Shown here: positions 25,672 to 38,120 of the stretch, piece after piece
Layout: each line of letters starts with the position of its first letter
Position numbering within the stretch: position 1 is the first letter of the stretch
NCBI GenBank assembly: GCA_000827205.1
Contig: KN832557.1
Location: forward strand, 1,876,030 to 1,940,029
Length of the DNA: 64,000 nt
Origin: Plicaturopsis crispa FD-325 SS-3
Taxonomy: Eukaryota; Basidiomycota; Agaricomycetes; Amylocorticiales; Amylocorticiaceae
Direction: 5' to 3'
The notes under the pieces: model-generated
Seen by the model: only the letters and a program-made list of their open reading frames with translations
What the model was told of the DNA's origin: nothing
Database searches by the model: none
Program-made: the position numbers and the translations under genes

Positions 25672-28024
25672 TTACGCAGCACGTTTCGACAGCGCGCGGA
25701 CGCGCTTGCCGTACCGATAGAAAAGGAAGGGGATGGGGACCATCGCGAGCGAGACGAGCGCGAGGAGCGTCGCTGCCCAGCCGTTGCCCAGACCGTGGAA
25801 CATCTGCACAATGAAGAGGGGCATTGCAGCCCCCATGCCGCTACGGACGACGGTCTTCGCCGCGAGCGCCGACGCCACGTAGGACGGGAATGCGTCGATG
25901 AGGTATGCGTTCGCAGAGAAGTAGATAATGACCATGCCAAATCCGAATGGGATGCCGGATATCGCGGGGCCGACCCAGTTACCGCCGCCGGGTTGGACGT
26001 ATGGAGGGGATGTCCAGCCGAAAATGAAGAGTGCTATAGAATGGATGGTGTGTAAGCAGGTGGGACTTTCATAGGAGAGTGGACGAAATATGTGACGCAC
26101 ATATGGGCACAAACGGTGCGCCGATCATCATTCCTGGCAGTCGATCTTCAGGATCTCCCTTCCCGCCCTTCGCAAGGCACGATTTGATGTAGTGTCTTTC
26201 CAGGCGGGGTGTCACGAAGAGTGCCAGCGACAGGCCGATGAGCACGGGCACGAACATCAAGCCCGATATACCATCCGAGAAATTATACGCGTTCGAGTAC
26301 GAGGACGGCGGGCCGAAGACGACGGGGAAAGAAAAGAAGAAGGCGTAGAGGAGACCATAAATGAGCGCTATGTAAAGGGACATGAGGAGAAGGATGGGTT
26401 CGGTGGCCAGCATTTCTAAATGAGTTTGTTAATGGGAGAATGTAATGATGTATAAGAATGAACATACGGAAAGGCCGAATAAGAGTTTCAATGAGGATTT
26501 CCTTGAACGATGCGGCAAAGACTTCTTGCTCTGTGTAAACGTTGTCTGCCCCTGTTTCTGCGCGAATCTTAGCAGCGCGTTTGCGCAGAATGATAGGCGC
26601 GAATGTCTCGGGTAGAAGGCAGGTAAATCCAGTACTGCGGATGTCAATAAATCAGTTCTAGAACATGCGGCAAGTGAACAGCCACGATACTCACACAACA
26701 CCGGCGAAGATCATGTTGACCCAGAAGATCCATCTCCAGCCGATTGTTTCACCAACAAATCCTGAAAATGAACGTTAGGCTGAGATCAGCGTGACAAGTC
26801 GAAAAAGATGCTTACCTCCTACAATAGGACCCAGCACGGGTCCTCCATAGGGAGCGGCTGCGAAGATGGCAATTGCAAGTCCACGCTCGTCGTTGTCCCA
26901 CATATCGGCGATCGTGCCACCGGCAAGTGTTAGAGGTGCAGACGCAAAGAGACCGCAGAGAAAGCGAGAAGCAAGCAAACAGCCGATATTAGGAGCTAGT
27001 GCGCAAGGAATGTTGAAGACTAAGAGTATTTGTGAGCACGGACAGCCTCATTGGACAAACTCAACAAGTACTCACTGACGTAAAGTACCGAGGGAATGAT
27101 CCACAAGGGCCTTCGACCGTAAAGCTCGCTCAAAGGCGAATATAACAGGGGGCCGATGCTGAAGAGAGTTTTAGTCGCGATACAGATATTGCGTCATAAA
27201 AAGCGTTGCGCACCCAAAACCGACGACCATGAGACTGACGCTTAGCGTAACGACTTCTTCACTGACATCGAATTCTTTCTCGATACCAACGAATCCACCA
27301 GTCACAACTGCGCTGGCAAATGCAACAGCAACGACCGCAACCGATACAACCGCGGTCAGGACTAAATTGCAACGTATTATGAGCAAACGCAATACAGCGA
27401 TCGAGTGGGACGAGCCTACTTACACCATCGGTAAGCGACACTCCAATTTCTGGGATTTTCTGGGTCGTCCTCTTTCCATGTCACTAATTGCACGTCCTTT
27501 AGCCTCCGAGCCTTTTCTGGGTCATTCGACCAGAATTTTGACAAGGGGATGGCACGCGACTCCACAGGATGTAGAGCGGACCCGATAGGAACGAGACCCG
27601 TATGCGTAACTTTGTGGTATTCATCGGTGATACCACCAGCTGGGATGTTTGTCGTCGCGTAAGGGAAGGAGAGATCGGCGGCGGGGTGAATGAGGGAGGC
27701 GTCGCTCGTTTGGCGGGATATAGAATGGCTGCGCACCCGCCGCGGGATATGGTGTTTCTCTACATCATGACGGGCGCTGATAGTCGTGTAACGATGTAGA
27801 GGATGGGAGGAATCAGCGTCGGGTGCATATGAGAGATGGCGATTTAGCGGCGCGCCAATGGTATCGTGGTCCGCGTGAGGGGCAGCTTCAGTGGGAGCTA
27901 AAGTTGCAGAATCAGATACTGTCAATGATGATGAGCTCGAAACGGCTGCTATGCCAGACGGGGACAAGGACGTACGAGAGGGGGACGCAGGGGTTTGGGA
28001 GGCGCTAAGTGGTTCAGGCGCCAT
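25672..28024 (-). CDS. Major facilitator transporter, DHA1 drug/polyamine:H+ antiporter type (648 aa)
   Basis: Eight exons on minus: 28024-27424, 27361-27214, 27158-27076, 27019-26816, 26761-26695, 26634-26468, 26415-26101, 26033-25672. A long hydrophilic Ser-rich N-terminus of about 200 residues ends in the family marker WKEDDPENPRNWS. Twelve membrane segments follow from FLTAVVSVAVVAVAFASAVV. Conserved motifs include SPLSELYGRRPLW (motif A region), LAGGTIADMWDNDERGLAIA, GPIVGGFVGETIGWRWIFW and LLPETFAPIILRKRA. These point to the FLR1/TPO1-type branch of DHA1 in the plasma membrane; substrate unknown. ATG 28024 is used because the upstream candidate at 28033 is TTG. The phosphorylatable tail suggests post-translational control, an inference only. 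Confidence 0.93.
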
Positions 28025-28184
28025 TGCGAACAAGTAAGTATTTCACAGGGGGTGAAGGAAAACGATGAAGAATATTGCCTGGATGAAAGCGCCTTTATAC
28101 TGCTCGGAGAACATTTCGGATAGAGCAGACGGCACAAGCCTAGACGGTATAAATTATTCGCGACGGCAGCTACATTTACTGGCC

Positions 28185-28553
28185 TCATAGACGCGCCGGA
28201 AAGGGCCTCGGCATCGGCAGATGACCCGATCCAGATGAATTTCCTTTTTCGGCCGAGTTTCCGTCGCCACCCGCGCCTTGCGCGCTCTTGATTGGCCCGC
28301 CGAACTTGGCCGGGTATGGCTGATTGTTGGCGTCCGCGGCGAGACGATACGATGGAAAGTTGGAAATTGTGAGCAGCATGGTTATCGATCTATAGACGCT
28401 CTGCCAAGGATTCCATGGCCGGTTCTTTCCTGACCTGCAGGATGTAGAAAACGAGCGGCGCCGAGTATTGCAACAATGAATGGTTGACCCGATATTCCTG
28501 GCGAAAATTGGTGGACGGGGCGCGTTGTGACGGAGCATGTCGGGAGGGGCCAA
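28185..28553 (-). CDS. Possible small mitochondrial-type protein (low confidence)
   Basis: Single frame of 122 codons on the minus strand upstream of the MFS gene. Its N-terminus is basic and contains NTRRRSFSTSCRSGKN, which resembles a mitochondrial presequence with an R-x-x-S cleavage context. The rest (YRLAADANNQPYPAKFGGP) then turns Gly/Ser-rich and is not recognised. A competing frame and a GTCAGG...CTATAG segment near 28388-28440 suggest the real gene may be spliced differently. It could equally be chance. Confidence 0.3.
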   Translation of the reverse strand: MAPPDMLRHNAPRPPIFARNIGSTIHCCNTRRRSFSTSCRSGKNRPWNPWQSVYRSITMLLTISNFPSYRLAADANNQPYPAKFGGPIKSAQGAGGDGNSAEKGNSSGSGHLPMPRPFPARL

Positions 28554-29205
28554 AAGACCTTGCGAGGTATCAATGAGGTGTCACTGTCAGATGCAAACAT
28601 AGTCTAGCAATTGCAGTCGAGCGTCAATTGTGGATGGATAGTCTAGACTAAATTGTTTCAACTGACCTCGAATGCACCATGGGCATAGCGCGGCCAGGGA
28701 TGCTATGAAATCGGATCATGAGGCCTTGGACCCGCGAGTGGACCACTAGTAGTGTGAGTAGGCCGAGACGAGCGACTGCAAAGGCGCCTGTATGGAGTCA
28801 CGGACCTTTCCAGACCCGGCGCTTTTGCGACAGCCTGTCGCTCATTTGGCGCTGCCAGCATAGCAGCATTTCGATACGATGGATATATCGCTCACGCGTC
28901 TAGACCAATGGTAACGCATTGCTGGCTGGCTATAGTCACGGTGGACCCTCTGGTCGACGAGTCTGACACTGGCAGTGGACACCGGGGTGGAGAAGATAGG
29001 TTTAGACTTTAGTCTTTGTCGATCATTGCTCATTTCGGGCGCCGCTTGGAAAGCTCAGCGACAGGGTCTGGATTTTTCGCATCTCATCTTCCGTTAATCT
29101 CGAAATTCTGCTTTGCCTAAACGCGTACGGGGCCTCTCGATAACCTACCAGCACCGTCCGTGAGACTCAGAAATCGCAATACACGGCTAGATATACGCCC
29201 AAGAA
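28554..29205. other. Upstream region of YTM1
   Basis: About 650 bp before the YTM1 start; no recognisable gene. It probably carries the YTM1 promoter. Confidence 0.4.
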
Positions 29206-30704
29206 ATGGCGTCCACCTCAAATGTCGTCGGGGATGTCTCGCAGCCCGTGGTCTTCACGACCCAAAGCCCGTATCCGCTGCCGTCCCAAAAATTTATGAT
29301 CCCAGCTTCATGGCGGCGCTACCAGCTTTCGCAACTGATAAATAAGGCCCTGGGGCTCCCCAAGCCTGTTCCCTTTGATTTTCTCGTCCGTGGAGAGGTA
29401 TTGCGAGGGAGTCTCGGCGAATGGGGCGCAGAGCATGGCGCTGGGGAGGTGTGTCTTAATCTACATTGAACTCGCGTTTATAATCTAAACCATTGCACTG
29501 TTTCACAGGAAGAAACTCTCGAGATTGAATATATCGAGTCGGTTATGCCTCCGCAGAAGATGTCTTCGCTACCGCACGAGGACTGGGTATCATCAGTGTC
29601 TTGCGAGATCCCCGGGTAGATTCACCCATGCCATGCTCTTTTCACCGCATTCTTAACAAAAATATTCGCCGCAGGCATTTTCTCACTGCGTCGTATGATG
29701 GGCACATACGCGCTTTTGATTACTCGCAAACGCTCGTGCAAAGCGCGCCCGCGCACACAGGGCCCATCACGTCCTTATGCTACGTCCCGTCCCGCGCAGA
29801 TGCACAGACGCATCTCGTCGCAAGCGCCTCGCACGACCTCACCGCCCGTCTCACGCGTCTCTCACTGGCCCCGGTCCAAACAAAAAACGCGCCTGCGGAA
29901 CCACTCGCTTCGCTCCACCTACACACCGCTCCGCTCGCGTCGATTGCCTCGAACGTGTCCGGATCGCACCTCTTGACCGCGTCGTGGGATGGCTTGATTG
30001 GCCTCTGGGACACTGTTATACCCGAAACGGATGAGGTGCCGCACGACGAGACAGATAATGCGCGGAGGAAGCGGAGGAAGGTCGCCCGCGACGAGGTGGA
30101 GGCCAGAAGAAAGGCCCCCGTCACGGTTCTAAAATCACATACGGCGCGGGTATCGAAGGCCGTATTCTCCCAGGACGGTCGCGTTGCGTATAGCTGTGGT
30201 TTTGACTCTACAGTGCGTACATGGGACGTCGACAATGGGATCTGCACACATACTATAGTGGGTTCTTCTGAATAAATTGCAGAGATGTGCATTTTCTGAC
30301 AAGGGTTTTAGACTGCCCCTGAAAAACCGATGCTAGACCTGGCCCTCACATCTGACGGACACACAGCACTCGCTGCGTCAACCGACCGTACCATTTCTTT
30401 GTATGACCTGCGCGCCTCCACATCATCTTCCACGCCCGCGGTCGGCGCTCTTCCACATCCCGCCACGCCGTCCTGCATAGCACCGTCGCCGAACGCTGCA
30501 ACGCAGGTAGTCAGCGGTGCGTACGATGGTGTTGTGCGTGTGTGGGATTTGCGCAGCATGAAGACTGCGATGGCGAGCTTCCGTCCTTGGGAGAAGGGCG
30601 AGAAGGTACTCGCCGTCGATTGGGTGCGCGGTGTTGTAGGCGTCGGTGGGGAAGGCGGGATGGAGATTTGGCGCGTGGGCGAAGCAGATGCACGGATAGT
30701 ATAG
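29206..30704 (+). CDS. YTM1: Ribosome biogenesis WD40 protein Ytm1
   Basis: Component of the PeBoW/Nop7 complex (Erb1-Nop7-Ytm1 in yeast) acting in 60S precursor maturation in the nucleolus, from which it is removed by the AAA-ATPase Rea1. Four exons, 29206-29448, 29509-29615, 29675-30257 and 30312-30704, 441 aa. An N-terminal ubiquitin-like NLE domain (about 12-95; VVFTTQSPYPLP...YQLSQLINKALG) carries the Rea1-binding fold. A WD40 propeller follows from about 117, with repeats ending HFLTASYDGHIRAFDY, LLTASWDGLIGLWD, AYSCGFDSTVRTWD and VVSGAYDGVVRVWD. A basic ARRKRRKVARDE insert between blades is a likely nuclear localisation signal. Length is normal for the family. Confidence 0.93.
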
Positions 30705-31258
30705 ACGGAATCTAGTGTAAGTGTCGTACTTATATGAACTCTGCTACACAATGCTGATGAAAACCGTCATTATTAGGCTGCACGGGGGAATAGCCGATTG
30801 ATGTTTGTATACATCGCATCTTGCTGTGTAGGCGGTACCATTGCCAAGGCTGTAAAGCGCGTCTTTATGAGCACGATCAGTGGCGCCCTGCTCCAAACAA
30901 AAAGTCTGGCCTGCTAGGGCTTGGCTACGGATATACAGTGTTTGCTCTACCTGTAGACCCGTGTGCATATGACAGTGCACGGAGATCCCAGACACCAGGA
31001 CCTGAGGCTTGCGATCCCATAGATAGTAGTATACGGCAGAGCTGTAGAAAGTGCAAGTCGGCAGGACCGGAGGATGATAGTCGGGAGTCAACAACGTTCA
31101 ACTCGGCGTCAAGCTAGTCACGGAAAGCGGAGTTGAAGGCGGTGGTGACTCGTTTCGGCATAGAAACTGGGGCCGCTGCTATGATATTTAATAAAAACAC
31201 TCTAGCTTTACAGCCCTCATGTATCGCCCTGCTGCCTTTCCCCACATCTTGAAGGGCT
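30705..31258. other. Spacer between YTM1 and PLC1
   Basis: 554 bp, both flanking genes on plus. No gene seen. The AT-richer stretch around 31170-31200 may belong to the PLC1 promoter. Confidence 0.4.
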
Positions 31259-34200
31259 ATGACTACAGAGCCTACGACGAGACCCCTCCCCCGACGCATC
31301 CTCGACCGCGCGTCGGGCTTTCTGTCAAGTGGTAGCGCTCAGGACATAGAGCCCGACTCCTCCGACTCGACGCGTGCATGGCGCGGGCGCAGTAACAACG
31401 TGAACCTCGCGTCGATTAAGCGGAAGTTCAGGGAGGTCAAGGAGGCATCTATCGCGCGGTCCAAGTCGCTCAGGTCGCCCTCGGATGACGCTCGGACAAG
31501 GACACGACATACGAGGGCGTATTCAGAAGTGCTTGGGATTAGGCCTCGTGTTCTTCATTTCAATAGCGCACCGGATGGCACCAAACACGCGGTAGAGGAG
31601 CCCCCTTTGCATCTGCATACTCCTGCGGCTGGAGATTCTGAAGTACCTGCGAGATCGCCCAGTCCAAGCCCTCATTCGACGATGGCCGACGTTGCAGTCC
31701 CTCAATTGTTGCAGCAGGGCACTCCCATGACGAAGGTGTCTGCGAAAAGGCAGAAACGGTACGTATTCCGCCTTGACGCTGATCAAGGCGAGATACACTG
31801 GGAATCGAAGAAGTCCAGGATCAGTACGTCCTCTTATCATTCCGCCGTATGCCTCAATTATTGAATACGATCCCATAGTTCCCATTGAGAATATAAAGGA
31901 ATTACGGACGTGCTCAGATGCGCGATACTACCGCGAACAGTTCCAGCTCGCGCAAGAGTACGAGGACAGATGGCTGACGATCATCTACATCATGGAAGGC
32001 CAGTACAAAACGCTGCACCTCATTGCCGGCACGCGCGACGTCTTCGTCATGTGGGAGACCACTCTGCGGAAACTGCATGCGATACGGCAGGAGCTCATGA
32101 CTGGGCTAGGGAATATCGAAATGCGTCAGGCTGTCTGGGAGAAACAGTATTGGAAGGTGGCGGATGACGAACGGGACCAGAAGCTGGACTTCGCCGAGGT
32201 CGAGCGACTGTGCAAGCGGCTGAATATCAATTCTTCGAGGGAGGAGCTCCGTCGTCTTTTTAACGTGGGTGGCTCTAGCTCATTTTGGGCGATACTAGAT
32301 GTGCTGACGTCCTCTCAGCAAGCCGACAAGCAAAACCGAGATTTTCTCGATTTCCCTGATTTCCGGCGGTTCGTCAAACTTCTGAAGGCACGCCCGGAGC
32401 TAGATCAGCTGTACAAGAATCTGTGTGCGATGAACGGCGACAAGTTTGACTTCCGGACATTCGAGCGGTTCATGCGCGATACCCAGAAGGTGAAATCGGT
32501 CACCATTGAATTATTCCTCTTACTGACTAGGCGGGTCCCAGTCAACCCTTGGTACACCTGAGCTAGAACGTATTTTCTCCAGATACAGCAGTACACCCGA
32601 AGACCCCCGCACACCTGCTGTTCCTACCAATTCATTGCCATCCGAAGAGATCTACCACGTCCCGCCAGAGGATAACGGTGTTCTATGTAATATGTCGTTA
32701 TGCCCACAGCCCCCAAATGGAACGGCCGAGCAGTCATGCCCTGCATCGAATGGGTTAACATGGACTCGCGAAGGATTTACTGCATTTCTTCTCTCTACCG
32801 ACAATTCTGCATTCACGGACCAGCATGGAAACATCTACCACGACATGACTAGACCGCTCTCTGAGTACTATATCTCCTCATCGCATAATACATACCTCGT
32901 CGGACATCAGCTTGTCGGTGTCAGCACTATCGAGGGCTACATCCGGGCCCTTCTGCACGGCTGTCGCAGCGTCGAACGTGAGTCTCTCCACTATCTCTTT
33001 ACCATATTCATACTGACAGTTGTGCAGTGGACATTTACGACGGCGACCAAGAGCCAATGATCTTTCACGGGAAGACATTCACGTCCAAGGTCTCCGTCCG
33101 GGAGGTCTGCCAGGCGATTGCGAAGTACGCATTTGTTGCATCGCCCTACCCGATCATCATCTCTGCCGAGATCCATTGTGGTCTCTCGCAGCAGGATATG
33201 CTCGTAGACATCATGCACGAGGTATTCGGGCCGTCGCTTGTGTCTGCGCCCATCGACGGGCGGCCGAAGATAGAGCTTTTGCCTAGTCCAGAGGATCTGA
33301 AGGGCAGAGTTTTGCTCAAGGTGACTTGATTGCTCATTTCTGCCGGGGAAACATTCTGACCTATATTGTAGGCCAAGAACCTCTTCGTATCGGAAAGCGG
33401 GGAGATCCACGACAAGGAGTTGACGATCGGCTCCGAATCCGAATCGACAGATACGTCTGCATCGGACACCGAGATGGTACAGGATATCAAGTACGAATGG
33501 CGGAAGGCCAAAGAGTCGGAGCCTGTGAAAGGTTTGTAAGAACGTTCTTCTCTGTATGAGCATCACTGACCGATATTCCCAGAATTGAAAGAGGAGTTCA
33601 AGAAGGCACGGAATGCTCTTGGTAAAAAGGTCCATCGACACGCCTCACCCTCCCCAAGCCGACCGTCCGCTTCCGCGGTCGTCACCGCCACTGCGTCGAC
33701 ATCTACCGCGATTTTGCACACCTCATCATCATCATCGGGAACGACGACACTCTCTGTACCGCAATCGGAGCCCATGACGTCCCCCAAGGTCAAGATGTCT
33801 TTCGCGCTCGCGTCGCTGCTGGTCTACACTGTCGGAGTAAAGTGCCGTGGACTCAACAAGAAGGAGCGCTACGCACCCGAACACGTCTTTTCGCTCTCGG
33901 AGAGCACAGCCAACAAGATCCTTAAGCAGAGCATGACCGACCTCATCAAGCACAGTCGGACGCATGTCGTGCGCATCTACCCCAAGGGTATGCGGCTCAA
34001 TTCTACGAACTACGAACCACATCGATACTGGTCGGCGGGAGCGCAACTCGTGGCTATCAACTGGCAGACGTTTGGTAGGTGTCACACTTCCTCCTCGAGA
34101 CGGTGTTATTGACGCTTGATTCTTTTGCAGATCTCGGCTACATGATCAATCATGCCATGTTCCAGCGCAACGGGCGATCCGGCTATGTTCTCAAACCGCT

Positions 34201-34832
34201 TGCGCTCCGAGTCGCAGACAAGGACCTTCCGTCCAAACGCACCAAGCACTTTCTGGAAGTGACCGTAGGTTCTTTTTTTGTTTACAGACGTCTCTCATAT
34301 TTACCGGCTGGCATAGATCATCTCCGCCCAGCAATTACCCCGACCAAAGGACAAATCCGGCCGCGAGATCATGGACAAATCGATCGTGGACCCCTACGTC
34401 GAGGTCTCCATCCACGTCCCTGATTGGACCCATTCACCCTTCCTCTCCTCCAACACCTCCCCAACGCCCGCTGGCCCAAACACGGCTGCACCCACTTACG
34501 CGCCCCCGACCTCGCCCACCGCCACCGCCGCGACGTCCGCGCGCACGATCACGCAGCGCACGGCGACAGTGCGCGCGAACGGCTTCAACCCTCTCTGGCA
34601 GCAGACGCTGTGCCTGCCGTTCGACTGCGTCGGTGCGATGCGGGACCTCGTGTTCGTGCGCTTCGTCGTGCGGCGCGAGGGCGCGGACGAGGACGGCGAG
34701 CCGCTCGCGGTGTACTGCGCGAGCCTCGGGAGCCTGGGCAGCGGCTTCCGGCACCTGCCGCTGCACGATGCGCAGCTGTCGCAGTATCTCTTCTCGACGC
34801 TGTTCGTCAAGATCGATGTCCAGGACGTATGA
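31259..34832 (+). CDS. PLC1: Phosphoinositide-specific phospholipase C (delta type)
   Basis: Hydrolyses PIP2 to IP3 and diacylglycerol at membranes, Ca2+-dependent. Nine exons: 31259-31823, 31879-32264, 32319-32489, 32542-32977, 33028-33320, 33372-33531, 33583-34074, 34131-34264, 34317-34832; 1050 aa. Order: basic Ser-rich N-terminus; PH-like region about 165-300; EF-hand region; X box with catalytic SSSHNTYL near 487, VELDIYDG near 519, FHGKTFTSK near 533 and SAEIHC; an acidic Ser-rich linker with a poly-Ser/Thr insert ([13 protein letters not shown]); Y box from [17 protein letters not shown]2 domain from residue 879 with a Thr/Ala/Pro-rich loop insert. All catalytic residues of PLC-delta are kept (two His, Glu, Asp, Glu). 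Complete. Confidence 0.95.
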
Positions 34833-35277
34833 CGAGGTCGGCGCCTGTCGATACTGTATTTCTAGCGCCCCAAGGGCTCTTCACATTTGTCGCTCATTAA
34901 TATTGCCTTCTTTCTAATCATCGCATCGTACATACTCATACTTCTTTCTCCATATATATACCACTTTGCATCAGCTCAATCATGTATCACAGTAGCACGC
35001 ACATCTCAATCTAACGCATTGCTAGGACATGAGCTTGAAAAACGCATCCGAGCCGCGTTTCGCGTTCTCGTTTTGCCTCAAAATTTGGTACAAACGTCCT
35101 CAAAGCTTCAACTTTGTTTTCCGCGGGGATGACACCCAAGTATAGATAGTATAGAGGGAACGATTGTCTTCACTCTTCTAACTTTAAGGGGTTGCCTATG
35201 GGATACTAGGATGACACCATGACTCGGATAAGAACGTAAGTAGATGAACAAAGTCAAGATCGAGATATCTAGCGCTC
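34833..35277. other. 3' flank of PLC1 up to the transposon
   Basis: About 445 bp, AT-rich, likely the PLC1 3' UTR and terminator. No gene seen. Confidence 0.4.
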
Positions 35278-35285
35278 GTTGACTC
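35278..35285 (+). repeat. Target-site duplication, left copy (GTTGACTC)
   Basis: Identical to 38711-38718 on the other side of the inverted-repeat element; 8 bp fits hAT insertion. Confidence 0.65.
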
Positions 35286-35353
35286 CTAGACTCGAACCAG
35301 TGCCCGAAAACTACGCTACACAAAAGATAATCGTTTTGTCGCTCGGATTCGGG

Positions 35354-36135
35354 TAGTCTCATATCCATACCCTCTTAACCTTCCCATTCTGGGTCCCTTG
35401 TCAAGAGGGTCTGGGATCCGATGAGACATCCGAAAGGGACTCAGCGTGTAGCGCCTTCCGAGTCACGTCACATCCGAGTCGACAACTTTTTGTGGCGTCG
35501 CTTTCGGAATGGTGTCCTGGTTTTCTCGGCCACATCATCTCCTTTCTCTTAGGTCTTTTTTCAAAACCTATATAGAAAACCTATAGTACTACCCTCAGAA
35601 AGCCTCGAAAATTTCCGCCCCGCCTGCTAAGAACAATCTGCCAATTACATGCAAAACTCGGAGTGACAGCTAGGTTGTGGTCGCAAAACTCCGCCTGGTT
35701 TTTCGGTTCCTGGGCGAGCTTGGTCGGAATATCATTCGTATGCTGAGATAAATATGAATTTGTGCTACGTCGACTCTGGACGAAGTTGTGTGCCCGCTGC
35801 TCGCGGATGGGCCTATCCATTTGCCACAAAACACAACAGAACCAAACACCGCTGGTAATTTGCCCTTGCGCTCGTTTCCTGGTTTGCCACAGCGTCAAGC
35901 GTTGTGCTGAAATTCTGAGGCGATAGATATTCTCAGGTGTACAGTAGCTACAGAACTGTGTCTTCAGAATTTCTGAAAAGTTGCAATTTGCCAGTGAAAA
36001 GTCGTCGAGTAGAGTGTGACGTGACTCGGAAGGCGCTACACGCGGAGTCTCTTTCGGATGTCTCGTCGGATCCCAGACTCTTATAGGGAGGGACCCAGAA
36101 TGGGGAAGGATATGAGAGGATGGGGTATGAGACTA
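35354..36135. mobile_element. Nested foldback (TIR/MITE-like) element of 782 bp
   Basis: Ends start TAGTCTCATA and finish with its reverse complement TATGAGACTA. The arms extend about 130-140 bp (35354-35490 and 35996-36135), sharing CATTCTGGGTCCC, CTGGGATCCGA and TGTAGCGCCTTCCGAGTCAC. It is flanked by the direct repeat GGATTCGGG at 35345-35353 and 36136-36144 (8-9 bp target duplication). Removing the element plus one repeat copy restores an uninterrupted left arm of the larger element that matches the right arm, so this insertion is younger. The interior (35490-35996) has no recognisable coding sequence. Confidence 0.75.
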
Positions 36136-36136
36136 G

Positions 36137-36232
36137 GATTCGGGACTGGTGCATAACGCGGCCATTTAGGACGGTCAAACTTCCGATTCGGGACTGGTGC
36201 ATAACGCGGCCATTTAGGACGGTCAAACTTCC
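36137..36232 (+). repeat. 48-bp perfect tandem duplication
   Basis: The segment from GATTCGGGACTGG to GGTCAAACTTCC occurs twice head to tail (36137-36184 and 36185-36232) in the left inverted repeat. The sequence resuming after the N gap (37195) starts exactly at the first base of this 48-mer. Confidence 0.9.
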
Positions 36233-37110
36233 GAATACCTTCCGGCCATCACATGACCAGAATAAAATGGACTTAGAAAAAATCGGGCACTCTTGAAAAT
36301 TCAAACTCGCTGTATCGCATTTCTGAGGAGACAGAAAGTTTCGCCTTGTGCTCGTCAATAGGCACCCGAAGTTGTGCATCATGATTCTTACCAGTGGTTC
36401 AGTGGCAACTCAAATGGTAAGCAGTCTAGTAAGGTCAGAGTTGATCCGAGAGTCGACGGCTTGCCGCGAAATGTACAGATGGAGCCATTCGAGCCATCCT
36501 AGCACTGAATGAAATGTCGCATGAGATGTGGGTAACACTGTCATCAACCAAACCCTCTATTGATGTGCCACCGCGCTGCGCCGATCCTCCTCCTGCCTCG
36601 TGCCGAGAAGATCGTAGCACTACCCTGTGCTATCGAGATGTCTACAGCTAAGGACGTTATTAGTGATGGCTCCACAGAGATACAGCAAGAAATCTTACCT
36701 CCTCAGCTAGATGTGCAACTTGAAAGTGGTACCTGTCCGATGTCGCAACGACTCGAGCCGTTACTGAGCTGTGCCCGTCCCCGCACCAGAGAACTCATAG
36801 AGCCTTGAGGGCACGTCAGGACGACGGCGCCTTTTTGCGCCAGAAGAGGACAACGCTCTCGGCTGTGAAGGTTAATCGGACGAGATGCCAAGATGAGTCA
36901 AAACACGACAACGTACCGGTCGAGAAATTCATTCCTGTGCTGACCAGGAATGGCACTGGCTATCGAAATTCCTCCTTTTACCGGGGAGCATGCTTCTCCG
37001 CGTTCTAGTATTTGAGACGGCTTGCGCGCTCGAATCTTGTGTCCCAGCGGCGTAGCTCCGGGCATGCTTGTTGTAGCCTCTCGAAGACGGCCACTTCAAA
37101 TGAGATGCTA
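36185..37110 (+). repeat. 926-bp direct repeat, copy 1 (before the gap)
   Basis: Identical to 37195-38120 at a constant offset of 1010 bp; it ends exactly at the N run. Frames inside are identical in both copies. Probably the same genomic segment present on two contig ends. Confidence 0.9.
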
Positions 37111-37194
37111 NNNNNNNNNNNNNNNNNNNNNNNNNNNNNNNNNNNNNNNNNNNNNNNNNNNNNNNNNNNNNNNNNNNNNNNNNNNNNNNNNNNN
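37111..37194. other. Assembly gap (84 N)
   Basis: Run of 84 unknown bases separating the two identical 926-bp copies. Confidence 0.99.
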
Positions 37195-38120
37195 GATTCG
37201 GGACTGGTGCATAACGCGGCCATTTAGGACGGTCAAACTTCCGAATACCTTCCGGCCATCACATGACCAGAATAAAATGGACTTAGAAAAAATCGGGCAC
37301 TCTTGAAAATTCAAACTCGCTGTATCGCATTTCTGAGGAGACAGAAAGTTTCGCCTTGTGCTCGTCAATAGGCACCCGAAGTTGTGCATCATGATTCTTA
37401 CCAGTGGTTCAGTGGCAACTCAAATGGTAAGCAGTCTAGTAAGGTCAGAGTTGATCCGAGAGTCGACGGCTTGCCGCGAAATGTACAGATGGAGCCATTC
37501 GAGCCATCCTAGCACTGAATGAAATGTCGCATGAGATGTGGGTAACACTGTCATCAACCAAACCCTCTATTGATGTGCCACCGCGCTGCGCCGATCCTCC
37601 TCCTGCCTCGTGCCGAGAAGATCGTAGCACTACCCTGTGCTATCGAGATGTCTACAGCTAAGGACGTTATTAGTGATGGCTCCACAGAGATACAGCAAGA
37701 AATCTTACCTCCTCAGCTAGATGTGCAACTTGAAAGTGGTACCTGTCCGATGTCGCAACGACTCGAGCCGTTACTGAGCTGTGCCCGTCCCCGCACCAGA
37801 GAACTCATAGAGCCTTGAGGGCACGTCAGGACGACGGCGCCTTTTTGCGCCAGAAGAGGACAACGCTCTCGGCTGTGAAGGTTAATCGGACGAGATGCCA
37901 AGATGAGTCAAAACACGACAACGTACCGGTCGAGAAATTCATTCCTGTGCTGACCAGGAATGGCACTGGCTATCGAAATTCCTCCTTTTACCGGGGAGCA
38001 TGCTTCTCCGCGTTCTAGTATTTGAGACGGCTTGCGCGCTCGAATCTTGTGTCCCAGCGGCGTAGCTCCGGGCATGCTTGTTGTAGCCTCTCGAAGACGG
38101 CCACTTCAAATGAGATGCTA
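37195..38120 (+). repeat. 926-bp direct repeat, copy 2 (after the gap)
   Basis: Identical to 36185-37110. Sequence then continues uniquely from 38121. Confidence 0.9.

Noticed and set aside
35280-35370. tRNA or SINE-like B box (GGTTCGAGTC on minus)
   Set aside because: No cloverleaf can be folded and no A box lies at the right distance. The sequence is the end of the inverted repeat of the hAT-like element and recurs in its right arm.
36435-37901. Short frames inside the inverted-repeat element as transposase
   Set aside because: All are about 60-80 codons, interrupted by stops, with no recognisable transposase motif; their duplication reflects the assembly gap.
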